DNA of 64,000 bases from Nelumbo lutea (lineage: Eukaryota; Streptophyta; Magnoliopsida; Proteales; Nelumbonaceae): positions 655,488 through 719,487 of the forward strand of contig JAKGHH010000003.1 of assembly GCA_022828595.1 (NCBI GenBank), read 5' to 3'. Each line of letters begins with the position of its first letter. Position 1 is the first letter of the stretch. The notes beneath the pieces were generated by a model. It made no database searches. It had not been told where the DNA came from and saw only the letters and a program-made list of their open reading frames with translations. Positions 35,550-49,700 of the stretch are shown here, piece by piece. The position numbers and the translations under genes are program-made.

Positions 35550-36035
35550 ACGACACTCCAGTCAAAAGTTCTAGATTTCATAGCAGATCCCTCCCCAACT
35601 GCAAGCTTCATCAATCCCTACGACTACCTCAAGATTGTTCCTAACCTGGATGACTCTCTCACCCGACATCAACCGAGATCCGATGTTCCAGCAACCAGTG
35701 ATGTTTCTGACTCGCTCCAACCTGTCCTACCCAAAGAGTTACTATCAACCCCACCAATAAGACTTGGGTTCGCATCTTTCGCCCTCATGAAACCACCTCC
35801 GATTCCAATCTCCCTCTCCTAGTTTTCTTCCATAGTGGAGGTTTCATCCTCTTCACCTCTGCAACTCAACCGTTCCATGAGTCATATGCTCACATGGCGA
35901 GTGAATTACAGGCGGTGATCATTTCAGTTAGCTATCGCCTTGCTCCAGAACACCGTCTCCCCACAACCTATGAAGACACCATGGATGTAATTGTTTGGGT
36001 CAAGAATCAGGCGTTGGATGAATCCAACGGTGTGC
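35550..36035 (+). pseudogene. Carboxylesterase (CXE-type alpha/beta hydrolase) fragment
   Basis: First frame gives VLDFIADPSPTASFINPYDY then LKIVPNLDDSLTRH. At about 35740-35755 the frame shifts and continues as TWVRIFRPHE, LPLLVFFHSGGFILFTSATQ, ELQAVIISVSYRLAPEHRLP and TTYEDTMDVIVWV, ending near 36030. This is the N-terminal half of a plant carboxylesterase of the HGGG/GDSAG group. The oxyanion-hole motif reads HSGG instead of HGGG, and the nucleophile Ser (GDSAG), Asp and His regions are absent. Homology stops inside a hAT-like element whose right end follows, so it may be a captured gene piece. Surely inactive. Confidence 0.8.
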
Positions 36036-36379
36036 CAAATCTAAAGTTCCCTTCTCAACAATGTGTCCCAGACTTATTTTTGATTACGAGAAAAATGTGT
36101 GCCAAACGCTCATACATATATTCTTAGAATCAATAAAATCTAGAATCCATTCTTTTCGGGATGGATTCTGTGAACGAGAAATATTAGAATTGATGCCAAA
36201 CGGGCCTGAATTTCTCATGGGTGTGTGAAGATTTAGGATGACGAGAAATCTGAGAAAGCCACAGGCATTGAAATAGAGAATTCTGTCCTATCTGATTGGA
36301 TTTCTTTCCATTGGTACGACGACACCTCTGGGGCTTAGCAGCAGTGTTGCTGAAGAAATCTAAAGAAATCAATTGAACT

Positions 36380-36702
36380 TCAAATTTTAATTTTATATGA
36401 ATTTTATGTATACAATTGATTATATACAAATTAATTAATTAAATTAGTATAATAAAATTATTTATTTTATTAATATATTATATATTATATATTATTATAT
36501 AATTATAATTTATATAATATTATATAAATATATAAATAATATATATGGGCCATATTAGGCTGGGCCGTGCCGGCCCGTAGGTGGCATAGCCCACAAACTA
36601 TCATGCTGGGCCGTGCCGGCCCGTAGGTGGCATAGCCCACAAACTATCATGCCGGGCCGGTCCAAGTTCATACCGGTGCCGTGCGACGATTTACACCTCT
36701 AC
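36380..36702. mobile_element. Truncated relative of the GGGCCGTGCC miniature element
   Basis: AT-rich part with TTTTATATGAATTTTATGTA and a GC-rich end with two tandem copies (about 47 bp) of GCTGGGCCGTGCCGGCCCGT plus following sequence, ending TTTACACCTCTA. Resembles 42515-42949 inverted; the other terminus is missing. Confidence 0.5.
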
Positions 36703-37158
36703 TTTGAGTTTTATTATATCGTTCTACCCAAATCATCGGAGGACAATTCCATTTAATGCACAGGAAAAAAAAAAAAAACGGTAGGGCATAGGCATGGAAA
36801 ATCAATGAAATACCACTGAATCAGCTAGAAGCCTATAGAATACAATTGTTTTATTTGATTGTTTATGTGGAAAAAAATGAAAAGAAAACAATAGATGATG
36901 CATGAACATCATTGTTCGCATAAGCTTGTGTCCTGGGTTATTGGGTTATTTCAGTAACAGGGTCCGCATCATAGATTTTTCCTTACTAGAAATGTATATA
37001 AACTAATTTACAGAACCAAAATGGGTATTTGAAAAAAAATGATGAAAGGAAGGTCTTTGTTGAGTAGGGGAGGTTTTTATTAAAATGAAATTAAAGAGGA
37101 GATTTTTATGATTGTTAAAAATTTAAGGGGGAGGCTTCTATATTTTATTCTAAAATAT

Positions 37159-37723
37159 ATTGATACCGATAGATACCGGTTTATAGTATAAAATGTGAAA
37201 AGTAAAAAAATAAAAAAATTAGTTCTCCATGTTCGACAGCACATCCACGCGGCTTTTAGTCCACCACCAACGTATCAGGCAGAGGCCATAAAGGGCCCGT
37301 GGCCCGTAGGTAGCCCAGGCTGTCGAACGTGGACGGCGAAGGGCATAATTTCTTGGAGCCTCCAAATATGGTTTTCTGACTACTTCGGTTTTTATTTTCC
37401 TGAACTCTAACTTGGGTTAATTTCAGAAAGCAAACAGTTTCCCAACAAATGACATCCAAAATTATCAGTTGAACAGATTTGGCAGAATTGTACAAAATTG
37501 AAGCCTTCAATCTTTATTTAGTAGACCAATTCGATAGTTACAATGAATGATGTTTCACGCCAAACAGTGAAGGATGATAAAAGATGATAACAATGACCGA
37601 TGAGAGATGATGACAATGCTGCCAAAATATTATTTGACTCATACAGGTAATCTCCACGCTTAAAACTTGTTGAGCCCGAATAGGAAGAAGGGTCATGAAG
37701 GATGGCTTCTAAATTCCTGACCT
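37159..37723. other. 3' flank of the acetyl-CoA synthetase gene
   Basis: No gene seen. It probably includes the 3' UTR of the minus-strand gene ending at 37724; no strong polyadenylation signal stands out. Confidence 0.4.
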
Positions 37724-40700
37724 TTAACAATCACTGAGAGCAATAAGCTGGTCTACCACATTTGGATCTGCAAGTGTGCTTGTGTCACCAAGCTCATCTA
37801 ATTGCCTAGAAGCAATTTTCCTCAGAATCCTTCTCATTATCTTTCCACTCCTCGTCTTTGGAAGGCCTGGTGCCCAATGGATTTTATCTGGGGCTGCAAA
37901 TGCTCCAATCTGATAACCACTCAAGAATTTCAGACATAACATTCAACTTCTAGGCAGAACAAGAATGAAGACAACTCACCCAATCCAAACACTCATAATT
38001 AAAGCAGCAGTACAAAGATTTTCAACCAGAAGATGAGCTTTGATGATCAATCATGTGAAAATTGGTCATTAGAGCAAGTCATCACTCATATTGCACTAGA
38101 TGTCCTATAGTTTAACCTTCATGTAAGAGAAGCAACTGGGAGCACATGTACATCAAAAGCCAACTTGATCAACTGGACCATAACCATCGAACTTATCAAC
38201 TTTATTAGTATTATACTGTTGTTTATCCCAACATCATCATGGGTGATGCCCCTGCATTTCGCTCACTAATGCCCATTTGACAGGGAAAAGCAGCCAACAG
38301 GCATCTCTACCATATGTTTTGGTGAGGTTGGATGGGTCACTAATACAGGTACAATATGGGTGCTTCGGTAATTGACAGAATGGGATTGAATTGTGAATGA
38401 GAAATTATTACTAAATTCCTAGCATAAAGTTTACCTCCAAGGACAGATTATTACTTCAATTGCTTCTAGATTTTGTAACCGTGGTTTGAAGTATTGATAC
38501 TCTCGAATCTCGATATTTCACATATCAAGAGTTTCATTCCCTCAAAAATATCTTGAATCTCGATATTTCACCTAATTCTCAATATTAAGCATATTGATGA
38601 CCCTGAAAACTGATATTTATTGCACGATATGTGTGCAATATGTACCAATGTTTTTAACCTTGTTCATAACCTAAGGGGTGTTTGGCACAGATACTTTCTA
38701 TCGTGTTGCTGATATGCCTCAATCAGCAATGCAACACCATAAACATAAACACAAAAAGTAGTAGGACAAAACCTATTTGATAGAGAGTTGATGTGGTGGT
38801 ATAAGGTTTTATGCTTTGTTATTAAAAAGTTAGGTACAATTAAGATATACAACTCTGAAAAGTTTTCTGATATTTCATTTTTCAATATGCCACATCAGAG
38901 AGGGTATTGCTGCAAAACTTCTCTCCCATTTGTGGAAATGTAAAAATGTAGGTATCTGTAAACATGTAAAAGTAACCATTTATTATAAAAAACCAATGTG
39001 GCAAGTCCTAAAAAATGTGCAACAGCCCAAAAAAAGCAGCTATTCCAATAAACCTCTTTGACACCACCCTTAGAACAAAAATAAAAGATTTTATGTATTA
39101 TATAATCAAATTTCAGTCTATTGTGGAACTCGTAATCCCTTAGATCCAAAGATCCACACTTGGAGGACACCCTATCCCACCCTATAACAAATTTTACCTG
39201 ACAAAAGGTCCATATCCCTACTACATCATGTCTACCAAATGGAAAAAACTTCAAAATTCATGGACTCTGATGTCAACGTCTGTAGAATCTTAAACTGATC
39301 AAAAGAAAAAAAATCCTTACAAACTGAGAACCTAACAGTTGAAATTAACCCCATAACCAATAATCAAGACACAAAAATATTGGAGGTACCAACTCCTGAT
39401 TATGCAGCATGTATTGATAATGAACATGCCTTAGAACAAATAGTCCTCTACGAGGTAAATACATTACTATTTCCTCCCTCTTGGCTCCTTCCTTCATACT
39501 TTTTTTTTTTTTGATCAATAACAGAATGCTTTATTAGATTGTAAAAATTGTGAAACTTTAAGTACAAGAGAGGGGAGGTAAAATATCTTAACTCCCCCAC
39601 AACAGAGAACAAGAAAGAAAGCTAAAAAGTGGCCCAAAACAAAGAATCCTTACGCACCCCTTGTTTGGCTAACCCATCAGCCATGGAATTAGCACTTCTC
39701 TTCACCCAGCTGTACCTCATCTCAATATCCCTACTCAGCCATTTAAGTTTTTTCTTTTCATTTCTGTAGCTCCACAAACCATTGCTGTCTTCCTTCAACC
39801 ACCTAATTACCACCTCCGAGTCCCCTTCAATGATCAAGCACCGAATGTTTAATTCTCTTGCTCTTTCGATTCCTTCCAAAGCTGCTAAAATCTCTGCCCT
39901 ATGAGAGTCACCCTCATCAATAGGGCCAGAGAACATAGCAAAAATAATCCCAGCCTCATTTCTGAAAACTCCCCCCAGACTCTCTCAACACTAGGCTCTG
40001 CCCAATCCTCTGCAATTATCCTACTAGTAATGCCAACTACTGAACTAGATTCCAGTGCCCCTGTGCCTCTCAATGTTGCAAACCTCCCTGTTCATTGTGT
40101 CCTCATCTAGGCCTGTCAATGATACCCAAAACTGGCCTGATCTGACATCCAATTTGATTGTCTCGGATTCAGACGAGTCATACAATTTCGACTGTGATAT
40201 AATTATATATTAATATATTATATATTACATTTTAATAATATAATATAATATAATATATTAAAGCCTTTGTTTGTTTACACAGCCTTTGTTCGTTTACACA
40301 GAACTTTTAAGTATTGTTTTGAATAAAATTTAAAAGCCTTTTGTATATTTAGTACACAATTGAGATTTTGAACAAGACAATTTTGTATTCGGCTGCAGTA
40401 AGTCCATTGGAGTCGGATGAAATCCGCAATCCAAAAAATCCGATCAGAGTCAAACTCAGATGCATTATTCATACATATGATTGAACCTTGGATCGGATTT
40501 GGATGCCATTAATCCCTTATCGGATCAAACTCCGATTTAGTTGAATCTGATCCGATTCCAAGCCTACCCTCATCACCTTTTATTAGGATATAGAGCTTCC
40601 AATCCCTCATTTTTCCATCCATCTCTCCCTATCCTCCACTTCTCTACCCACAATTCTCCCTAGTGAAATCCTCACTACCCAGAAAGAATATCCCCATAGA

Positions 40701-43700
40701 GTTGGTCATGCATACCTCATTCTCTATCTCTAATGGCAAAAAACTTTCCAAACCGATGCATCTGACCAATTATCACCTCAGGGTAAGCTGCCTTAACCCT
40801 TTATCAGCATCCACAGAAGAATTATAATTATACCAAGCCAACTCATCTTCCCATCTATATCAGTCTACTCCTTTACAAGATCCATTAATGCAGGGAAGGT
40901 TCTGTATGTCCTGTTGGGCAACATTCACACTACAAGCTCCCCTAAACATTCATGAATCACCACTACCTTCATTGATACTTACAGCTACATGGATCATCAC
41001 ATAGGAATCGCCATTTCTCACCTTTCCAACCCTAATGGTTGGAGAATGCAAAGCCCATCCTCAATCCTAGTTCCGCTGAAACTTTTTTGAAGCAACACCA
41101 TGATTACCACTGTCTAGCATCCCTGTATACCCACATCCAGTTGGTGGCAACCAGTATGGGCATTGACCTAACTATTGTCCCCATCACAAATGCCAACCAC
41201 ATGCACCTCATCAAGAATGTCATTGACTTTAAGTTGAAGGGAGGGATGGACCTCCTGCAAGGCTGCATCTATTTCGAGCAAGGGTGTCAATGGACCGGTT
41301 TTGGATTGGACCCCATCCAGTCCAAAATCAATGGATTGGACGGACCAACAAGACAAATTGGATTGGACCAATCCAGTCCAAAATATTTATTAGATTGAAT
41401 TGGATCTGTCCGTAATAAATTTATATTGGATTGGTTTGGATAAGAATATAGGTGTCAATGGACCGGGTTTGGATCGAAACCAATTTGAACAGATTGGACG
41501 GTCCAGACATTGAATTGGACCGGTCCAAATGGTCCAAAATATTCATTGAATTGGATTGGACCTGGTCCATTTAAAATGGACTTACTCTGGACTGGATCAG
41601 ATTGGACCAAATCCAGTCAAATTGATGCCCATAATTTCAAGGACCACTTCAGCCTTCAAGAGCAATAACATGTCTGGTGAAGGCATTATTATAGTTTCCT
41701 CATCTCTGTGGGACTCCACCACCACCCCAACAAATCTAACCCAATGAAGTAAACCTTTATAATTTTATTCCTCCTGTGAACTTTGAGATTTTTTTTTTTT
41801 TTTGAAAAGGTAACAGAATTTTATTAGATAAAATAAAGAGTACATGAGGAGATGTACAACATAAAAGGGGAAACCCCTGAGGATTACACCGGAATCAAGT
41901 TGTCACTATACATTATGTCCATGTGTGCTCCTAACTTAACTAAACCATCCACAATAGAGTTTAGTTCCCTCGGAATCCAAATCAGATTAGCACTCAGCAG
42001 ATCCAGAGAATCTCAAGCTTCTGTCAAAAAATGACTTAATCTCCATGGACCACCTTTTTCTCTTAACCATTTGATAGTATTTGCTGAATCTCCTGCTATG
42101 GTTAAGTTTTGAATGCCCCGGTTTCTAACTATTCTGATTCCCATGAGAGCTGCCAACACTTCCTCCTTGGTAGAATCAAAAACACCTATTGGACCACTAA
42201 AAGTCCACACAATAACACCCCTTTCATCTCTTACTATACCAGCCACTCCTGGGTTGCCTTATGTGCTCCCATCAAAGTTTTAGTGTTGTCCCTCCCTCCC
42301 TCCTTACTAACACACGGGGAACAGCAGGGGGGGAAATCGACTGGGAGAAGAGAAAATGTGCACTTCTGTTGAGGTTACTGAGAATCCTTTGAACATATCA
42401 GAATTAATGGCCCAAAGATTACAGTGTAGACTAATTTGGGACAACTCATGGGATTTTTTCTTGTTTTCAAATAATCGATTATTTCTTTCTTCCCAAACTC
42501 CCCACAATACTGCATAGAGGTGTAAATCGGGCCGTTCCGCCCACAGCCTGGCACGACAGCATGCGGGCCGTGCCAGGCCTGACACAATCGTGTGGGCCGT
42601 GCCGCCTGCGGTCTGCATGCCAGCATGACCCATATATTATTTATATATTTTATATATTTATATAATAATATAGTATATAATATATTAATAAAATAAACAA
42701 TTGTTTTCAATTTTATTATACAAATTTATTTAATTATTGTATAGGAGCAATTGTATACATCAAAGTTCATATAAATAAAAATTTTAAGTTTATTTTTCAA
42801 TTTTTTTAAATAGATAGTTTTAGCCCAACCCACGGCCTGGCTCATGGCATGGCATGGCATGGGCTTGGGGCTGTGCCGGGCCAATCCCCAAGTTATCCTA
42901 GGGGAGGACGACACGGCCTGCGGGCTGGCACGCCTGTTTTACACCTCTAATATTGCATGTAGTATTGTTTGCCAATAGATTTCGCCTCTTTTGCTAAGAC
43001 CACTGCCTTGCCATTGTTGAATTAAATCCCGGATGCTTTCAGGGGCAACCCAACTATACCCCGCCAACTTCAGGAAGTGGTGTCAAATTTTCTTCGTCTC
43101 ATTGTAGTAAGTGATTAGTTGATTCTCCTGCACTCAAGCACAAAGAGCAAGCATGGGGAGAAATGAAAAGTCTTCCCAAGCTCTTCTTTTGAAGAAGGTC
43201 ACAAGTGTTGGTCCTTGGCAAGCTGGCTTCCCACACAAAGAAGAAAACTCTTGTGGGGATGTGGCTACTCCAAACCTTTTTAAATGGGAAGGGGTGCTCT
43301 GATCACCTGCAGTCAAAACCTTGTAGAAGGACTTGGAAGAGAATTCACCTATAGGGTGAGGGGACCAAATCCTAGAGTCCTGAGAACTAGGTGAGATGTA
43401 AACCTCCTTTAGAGCTTGAAGTAGGTCTGCTACTTCGGTTGTCTCTGGGTCTCCTAGAGGTCTTTTAAGGCTTAGGTTCAGGGTGTTCTCGGAGGAAGAG
43501 GCAGGAATGCAAGCAGAAATGGTTGCATCTTGGTCTTGGGTTAGACTAAAGAGTCTTGGGAAGGATTCAGCAGGGTAGAGTGGCCCCACAAGAGGTCTTT
43601 CCAGAATTTAATCCTGCTACCATTACCTATACCTACTTTGTACCTAATTAAAGGGAAAAACGAATTGCCAATAGAAGTGATGCCTTTCCAAGGGTTCGTG

Positions 43701-46700
43701 GATTTTACCCGGTTCAAATGGAGATTGCTATCCCAACCATTTGAGCTTGTCACTTTTGAAAATTCATCTTAATAACCTAAGGCTAGGAATTAAGATCCCC
43801 AATGCCCTCCTGGACCCATAGGCCTTTAAGAGAGCCCTTGATCAATTCTAATACAAAGCTACCAAGATTTACAGATGTGTGTCATATAGGCAATACTGTC
43901 CCTGTCCTACTTGGCTTATCTGACCCCAGAACCCATTTCTCCACTCTGATCAGTTTGCATATTTCATGAGGAAGGTTCTGGAAAGATGTAGGTTCCACCA
44001 TGTACAGTCCTGCACCTTCTGGGGTCCAAAATTTCAATTCAAAATTCCACCTCTCCTAAATATACAGACATCCTAAGAGTTATCATGAAACCATTACATG
44101 ATCCCAGAAAATGTTAGCCTTGTCTAAACAGGCCACAATGACTTCAATTCTAATGGGTACTTAAGGGTATGCATGATTCATAATGGCTTATTAATTTTAA
44201 TGTCTTCTAATACTAATAAAGGTCAAAGATCTTTAATGCATATTTCTTTCAGAAATTCAGAATTCATGTTAAGAAAATCACTGAAATAGATCCTTACCTG
44301 ATTTCTTACAGTTAATATAAGGCTTTTCCGGAGTTCTTCACTGTAAGGAACACCCTCAACTAGTGTAACAAATGCATAAATCCCCTGTCCTTTGACCTAG
44401 GAGCAAGCAGAGCATAACATGTGATTACAATATAGGTTTGGAGACATTCCTCAATGGAAGTATCTACTACAGGTATTCTGTGACTTTTAGGTATACAAGA
44501 TGGGGTACCTCATGCTCAACACCAACCACAGCAGCTTCAGCACATTGAGGGTGCGAAACTAAAGCAGATTCCACTTCTGCAGTGCCAATACGGTGTCCAC
44601 TGCATACATTAACAGAAATTAAAGAAAAACCCACATAGCGCATTATACATTTAAGCCACACCTTGGTCATAGAATTGTAATTTTGTTTTTACTCATGCTC
44701 CATGTATGCATTCACTGTATATGCTCATTTAAAAATGAAAAGCTATGCAAAACAATGAATTCCAGAAGGTACCTGACATTGATAACATCATCAACTCTTC
44801 CAGTAAGCCAATGGTATCCATCCTTGTCCCTAAATCATAAAAAATAGCTAGAGTAAAAACACATCCGTACATGAAAATGGCCATTTAGCTTTTAAAGGAT
44901 GCAGTATGAGAATGCAGCCTTAATGCATTTGGGAGCTCAAGATACAGACAAGTAACTCGCAGATCTGTGGCAGAACAGTTAGAAAAAGGAGTGGCCTTAA
45001 TGCATTTGAGAGCTCCAATGCTAGTTAGACTCTAGCCTAGAACCTCAAACAATAGTGTCTTTCTGCTTGATATACCCCTTTCTTTCTTGAATTCAATTCA
45101 GTTATTTTGACAAATTTGCATTCCTAGACATTTTCCATATTTACATAAACCATTAATTTCCCCAGCACCAATTTTTAGTTTCCCACTTAAACCACAACTG
45201 TTCTACACATGTAGACTAAAATGTGTGCACTAAAATTTTTTTTGATGAATTGCATGCACTAAAAATTCTGCCCTGACTATTTAACATAATATACTGAATC
45301 CTTTCTGTAACCAAGAAATCTTAAACATCCTGTTACCATGAAAACACTAACAACCTGCATCACAGGTTGACTGATGAAAACTAAAATTCCAGCAATAATA
45401 TTACCTGCTACAGCCATCACCACTGAAATAATAGCCTGGAAATGGCTTAAAGTATGTAGTTTCATATCTTTCATGATCACCATAAAGGGTACGAAATGCC
45501 CCAGGCCATGAGCTCTTCACGCATAGATAACCACTGCACTCGCCTTCAATCTCAGTTCCCTTCTCGTCAACTATGACTGGCTATATGTTCACCCAAACCA
45601 TAACAATTGAGATGAAAATGAAAGAGGTACAAGTGTACACTCACAAAAGAAAGGAAAATAAAAGTGCAGGTGTATCAGTTTTACATGCACAAACCTGGAT
45701 ACCAAAGAAAGGGAAGGTGGCTGAACCAGGCTTCTGTGGCCAGGCCCCTGGTAAGGGAGCAATCTGCAATATATTAAGCAACACCAAATTAGACTAAGGT
45801 AAAATATTAACAAAAATTATATTGTGTTTTATTTTTCTTCTTTAGAATATGAAATAACAGTACTATATCAAATTGTGGTTATGCTATTGTAAACCATATT
45901 TATGATTAGGGATGTTTACCATAGGGCATCAGCAAAACCAAAGAAATGAAGCAGATACAAAATTACCATGAAGCCACCAGTCTCAGTTTGCCACCAAGTG
46001 TCTGATATTGGGCATCTTGAATTTCCAACAACATTGAAAAACCACCTAAAAAATGAATTTTTTAAGATCCTTCGAAAATAAAAGACTTTAGACCATACAG
46101 AGCAGAGAAAACTTGAAACCTCCATGCACTTGGATTGATGGGCTCTCCAACACTTCCAATAACCCGTAAGGATTTGCGAGAGTAACGAGCCACATACTGC
46201 ACAGAAAGCAATATACTGAACCAATAAGCCATGATCCGTTATAGCATCATATGAATTAGTTGGTTGTACAACTTTGATAATCCACCCAAACCCGTGTTGG
46301 TCTCGTAACAGAAAAGAAAACAAATTAAATATGTAATACTATAATAGTCAAAAGTTTTCCACTAAACTGAACCAAAACATACACAATATGCATAATGCAG
46401 TAATATTATTACAACAAGGTGCCTGTCATCATCCATGCCATATTCCAACTATAATCTAGGTAAACCTACCAAGGGAAACTTGTTCCCAGGTAACACTTGA
46501 TAATTATGTCAGAACCTAACACATGTCCAGCAGTTAAGCAAGATGGAAAAACATTGAGATGGTTACACATTTAATACTGTATTTACTATTAAAAAGATCC
46601 ACACGTTGTAAGTTATATCATATTGAATCCACAGAAGAGGGCATAAGTACTATAAAATGCCAAAGGCTAGGTCCTCTGTCCTTGTCCAGTCCACCCCTTC

Positions 46701-49700
46701 CAAGACCCTGGCTGGGATCAGCATTGGGTAATGGTCTTATCACATGCAAAGAAAAAGTATGAAAGATATGCAATCACTCCTTCACTTCAAATTTTAAAAT
46801 AAAATATGGCATTTCAGCTAGTTGGTATCACATCATTCCTGGATAAAGATAATAATCATCCAAAGAAAAAAAAATCAACTAATAAGATAGGTTAGATGTG
46901 ATTCTGGAAATGGTTTACCTCATCCCCTTCCCGCATGAGAGAACGGACCAGTGTTGGAGCAGTATAGAATATTGTTACTTTGTATTTGTCAACAATGTCC
47001 CAACAACGTCCAGGATCTGGATAACTGGGGGCCTGCAGGTATCAATGTATTTGTTTCTTTGTTGCAATGCACAATCTTAAAATAAATGGTACGTGCAAGG
47101 GGTGAGCTATCTGTGTCCATACATCATCACCAAAGAAAAAATGCAAATTAACATACAGATTACTCTGTATGGTTGTATTGAATATTGGTTGGTTTATCTG
47201 TATCAATTCTCATTATCTCTATTGCTTGCCCATATAAGTATAGACTCCTTTACTGACTATCAAATAACCTTCAGAAACCCAAAGATATCTAGTGAAAAAA
47301 TGTAGTGTAATGTCCATGGAGAGCATCTTGCTGACCTATAAAGTTCTTTTAAATGAAGAGGGAAGATAACTTGCCAATGGATAATAGTTTTTTAAGAAGT
47401 TTTTTGCTGATTTCAGTTTGAGGCATCATCCAGGATCCATATTCATGAGGGTTTGGCAAAAGTCTTAGTGCCAGCTGCCAACCTGATGCAACTCTCCTCC
47501 TTTATCCAGGCTTGGGACCAGCAGTGTAAGACAAGCTCACGCTGGTGGAGTTTTTGAGGCATTATCCAGATGATACAGAAAATATTGTGCCAAATACCAA
47601 GTATCAGCATTGTCCAAGTGTCGACATGGTTAGTCCCTTTAGTTTTGAGGTGTCCCGGTGACACCAGTTTTTGTATAAACTGTTTCATGATTTCTGAAAT
47701 AAGCAGGAATTCCAGGAAAGTTTCATGCTACAAATTTCTATGGCAGCTATCAAATAAGCTGTTTTATGTTAACAGGGACTATTATGACTGCCAAATACAG
47801 TTATTCAACACATTTTGTGCCCCTTGGTGTCACATCTGAGATGAATACCAGTACCTAGATACTTAAATAGCATTCCCGATGGATTGAAATCAGAGGTGAA
47901 CAAAGAGAGCTTATACAGTGGAAATTCACTGTTTTAGACCTTACATATAACATGTGTTCTGTATAATTTTGATTGGCTTAAATTGAGAAGTGAGCGGTTT
48001 TGGTTATTGGGCTGTTAATGGGATTTGGCCTTATTTGTTCTGTTTATTCTTATCACCGTGTGTTGCATTGTTGCTGCCACCAATCAGGGGCATACTTGTA
48101 ATTTTCTTATTTCCAGTGGTTAATATAAAAGGCAGTAGGCTACACAAGACCGCCTAACCAGGGGCATATTTGTAGTTCTTCTTCCTTATTGATTTCTAAA
48201 TTTGTGAAGTTATTGTTTCTATTGTTGGTTTACAAGACGACTGCTTCCATTTTGCTTTTTTCCATCATGTATATCATCTTTTTATTTCTGATTGTATCTG
48301 AGCTAGTGAAGAGTTATGTTCATTGCATGTCTATGAATAAACCTAAAAAATGAATTTATGCATTTTGTAAATGATGTTGGCAATCATATTGACGTGAAGT
48401 CTGTCTGCAAGTTTTATCTTGTTAAGCTGATAAACCTTACTGGATATGCTATATGTATATATAGACACACAGTTACGAGTTTGAGTTAGATACCCCTTCA
48501 AAAACTACCACAGTCGCTCCATTTAGCAAAGGACCATATGTAACATAGCTGTGTCCAGTAATCCAACCACAATCAGCAGTACACCTAAGGTCAAGGTGGA
48601 AAAACATTTAAGATCTCAGCGCACATGATTTGACTCTCAAGCATTTTTTTGATGAATAACTTGACTCTCAGGCATTCCATTAATGGAAATTATTTTTAGT
48701 CAAAAAAGTATAAGTCAAATTTACCACTATACCAGTATATGTCGGATGGTTTGTAGTCAAATGTATATTTGAATGTTGTTGCAGTGTATATCATGTATCC
48801 CCCAGTTGTGTGCAGAACACCCTGTATTAAACATGTCAGTTGTGAACACAAAATGCATGGAAGAAATAACTAATAACCTTTAAGAAAAGTCACCTTTGGC
48901 TTTCCTGTGCTCCCACTAGTATAGAGAAGAAAAAGTGGATCTTCTGCATCAACCCATTCAACCTCACATGTGGTTGGATATTCTGGGACGATATCCTGGA
49001 AGATTGTCCTCAATCATAACAAAAGCAAATGTTATCTTTATTCAATAATGTAAGCTACATGATTTTTTTATAAGTAAGCCACGTGATTTAGTGTCAAGGT
49101 TAACATCAATCTCCTTGATAAAATATGTATCATTAATTCATTACTTTTGAAGAGTTCATATTAGGTAATACTATTGCTATTGTCATTCCTTCCTTGATAT
49201 TGTGATGACCTGTTAACTTCATTAGCATACTAAAAATATTCAAAAGGGAGTGACATAATGATGAACTTGCTAGATGAGGAATGTGATGCTTTTATCATGC
49301 TTGTGTAATGTATCTTGTTTAAGAAATTAGAGATCCCAGAAAAACTAAGATATACTAGCCTGCCACCAGATATCTCTTCCTTGTTTCCATTTTGTATCTT
49401 GTCTATTCATGGCCGACTGGTTTTCATAGGTCAAACATACATCTGCTCAAGGAAAGAAAGGGAGCTAATGGTAAGTATCTTGCATCAATTAAACATTAAG
49501 AAAATGCACTGGCAACTTCATAAAACACAATTAGTAAATCCATTCACCTACTACCGGTGGTGCATTGTAACACTTTTTGGATCAAAACTTGTAATAAGAA
49601 AGAAGGGAACTTAAGCTATTATGATATACTTGCTCAACATCCTGCCTAAACTTGTAATAAGAAAGAAGATAAAAATGAGGAACAAAAGTTCTGTGCTTAA

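Larger units (their letters stand above)
33938..36207. mobile_element. hAT-like element enclosing a Mutator-like copy and an esterase fragment
   Basis: Left end AGGCCCCGTTTGGCATACCA is matched inverted at 36188-36207 (TTGATGCCAAACGGGCC). ATTCT and CGAGAAT/ATTTCTCG follow in both arms. No target duplication could be matched. The interior carries the 1.2-kb Mutator-like copy and a carboxylesterase gene fragment. Confidence 0.5.
33441..37158. mobile_element. Outer inverted-repeat element of a nested stack
   Basis: 33441-33540 (GGTAAAATACAAAAACC, CTCCTTTAATTTCATTTTAA, CAAAAACCTC) and 33800-33850 (AAATACCCATTTTACC, TGTAAATTAGCTTATATACA) recur inverted at 36990-37158. The interior between about 33850 and 36990 carries the hAT-like element and its contents, so the original element was probably under 1 kb. 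Confidence 0.55.

Noticed and set aside
41039..41398. 119-codon plus-strand frame in ACS intron 17
   Set aside because: Runs into GGATTGGA miniature-element repeats and shows no domain.
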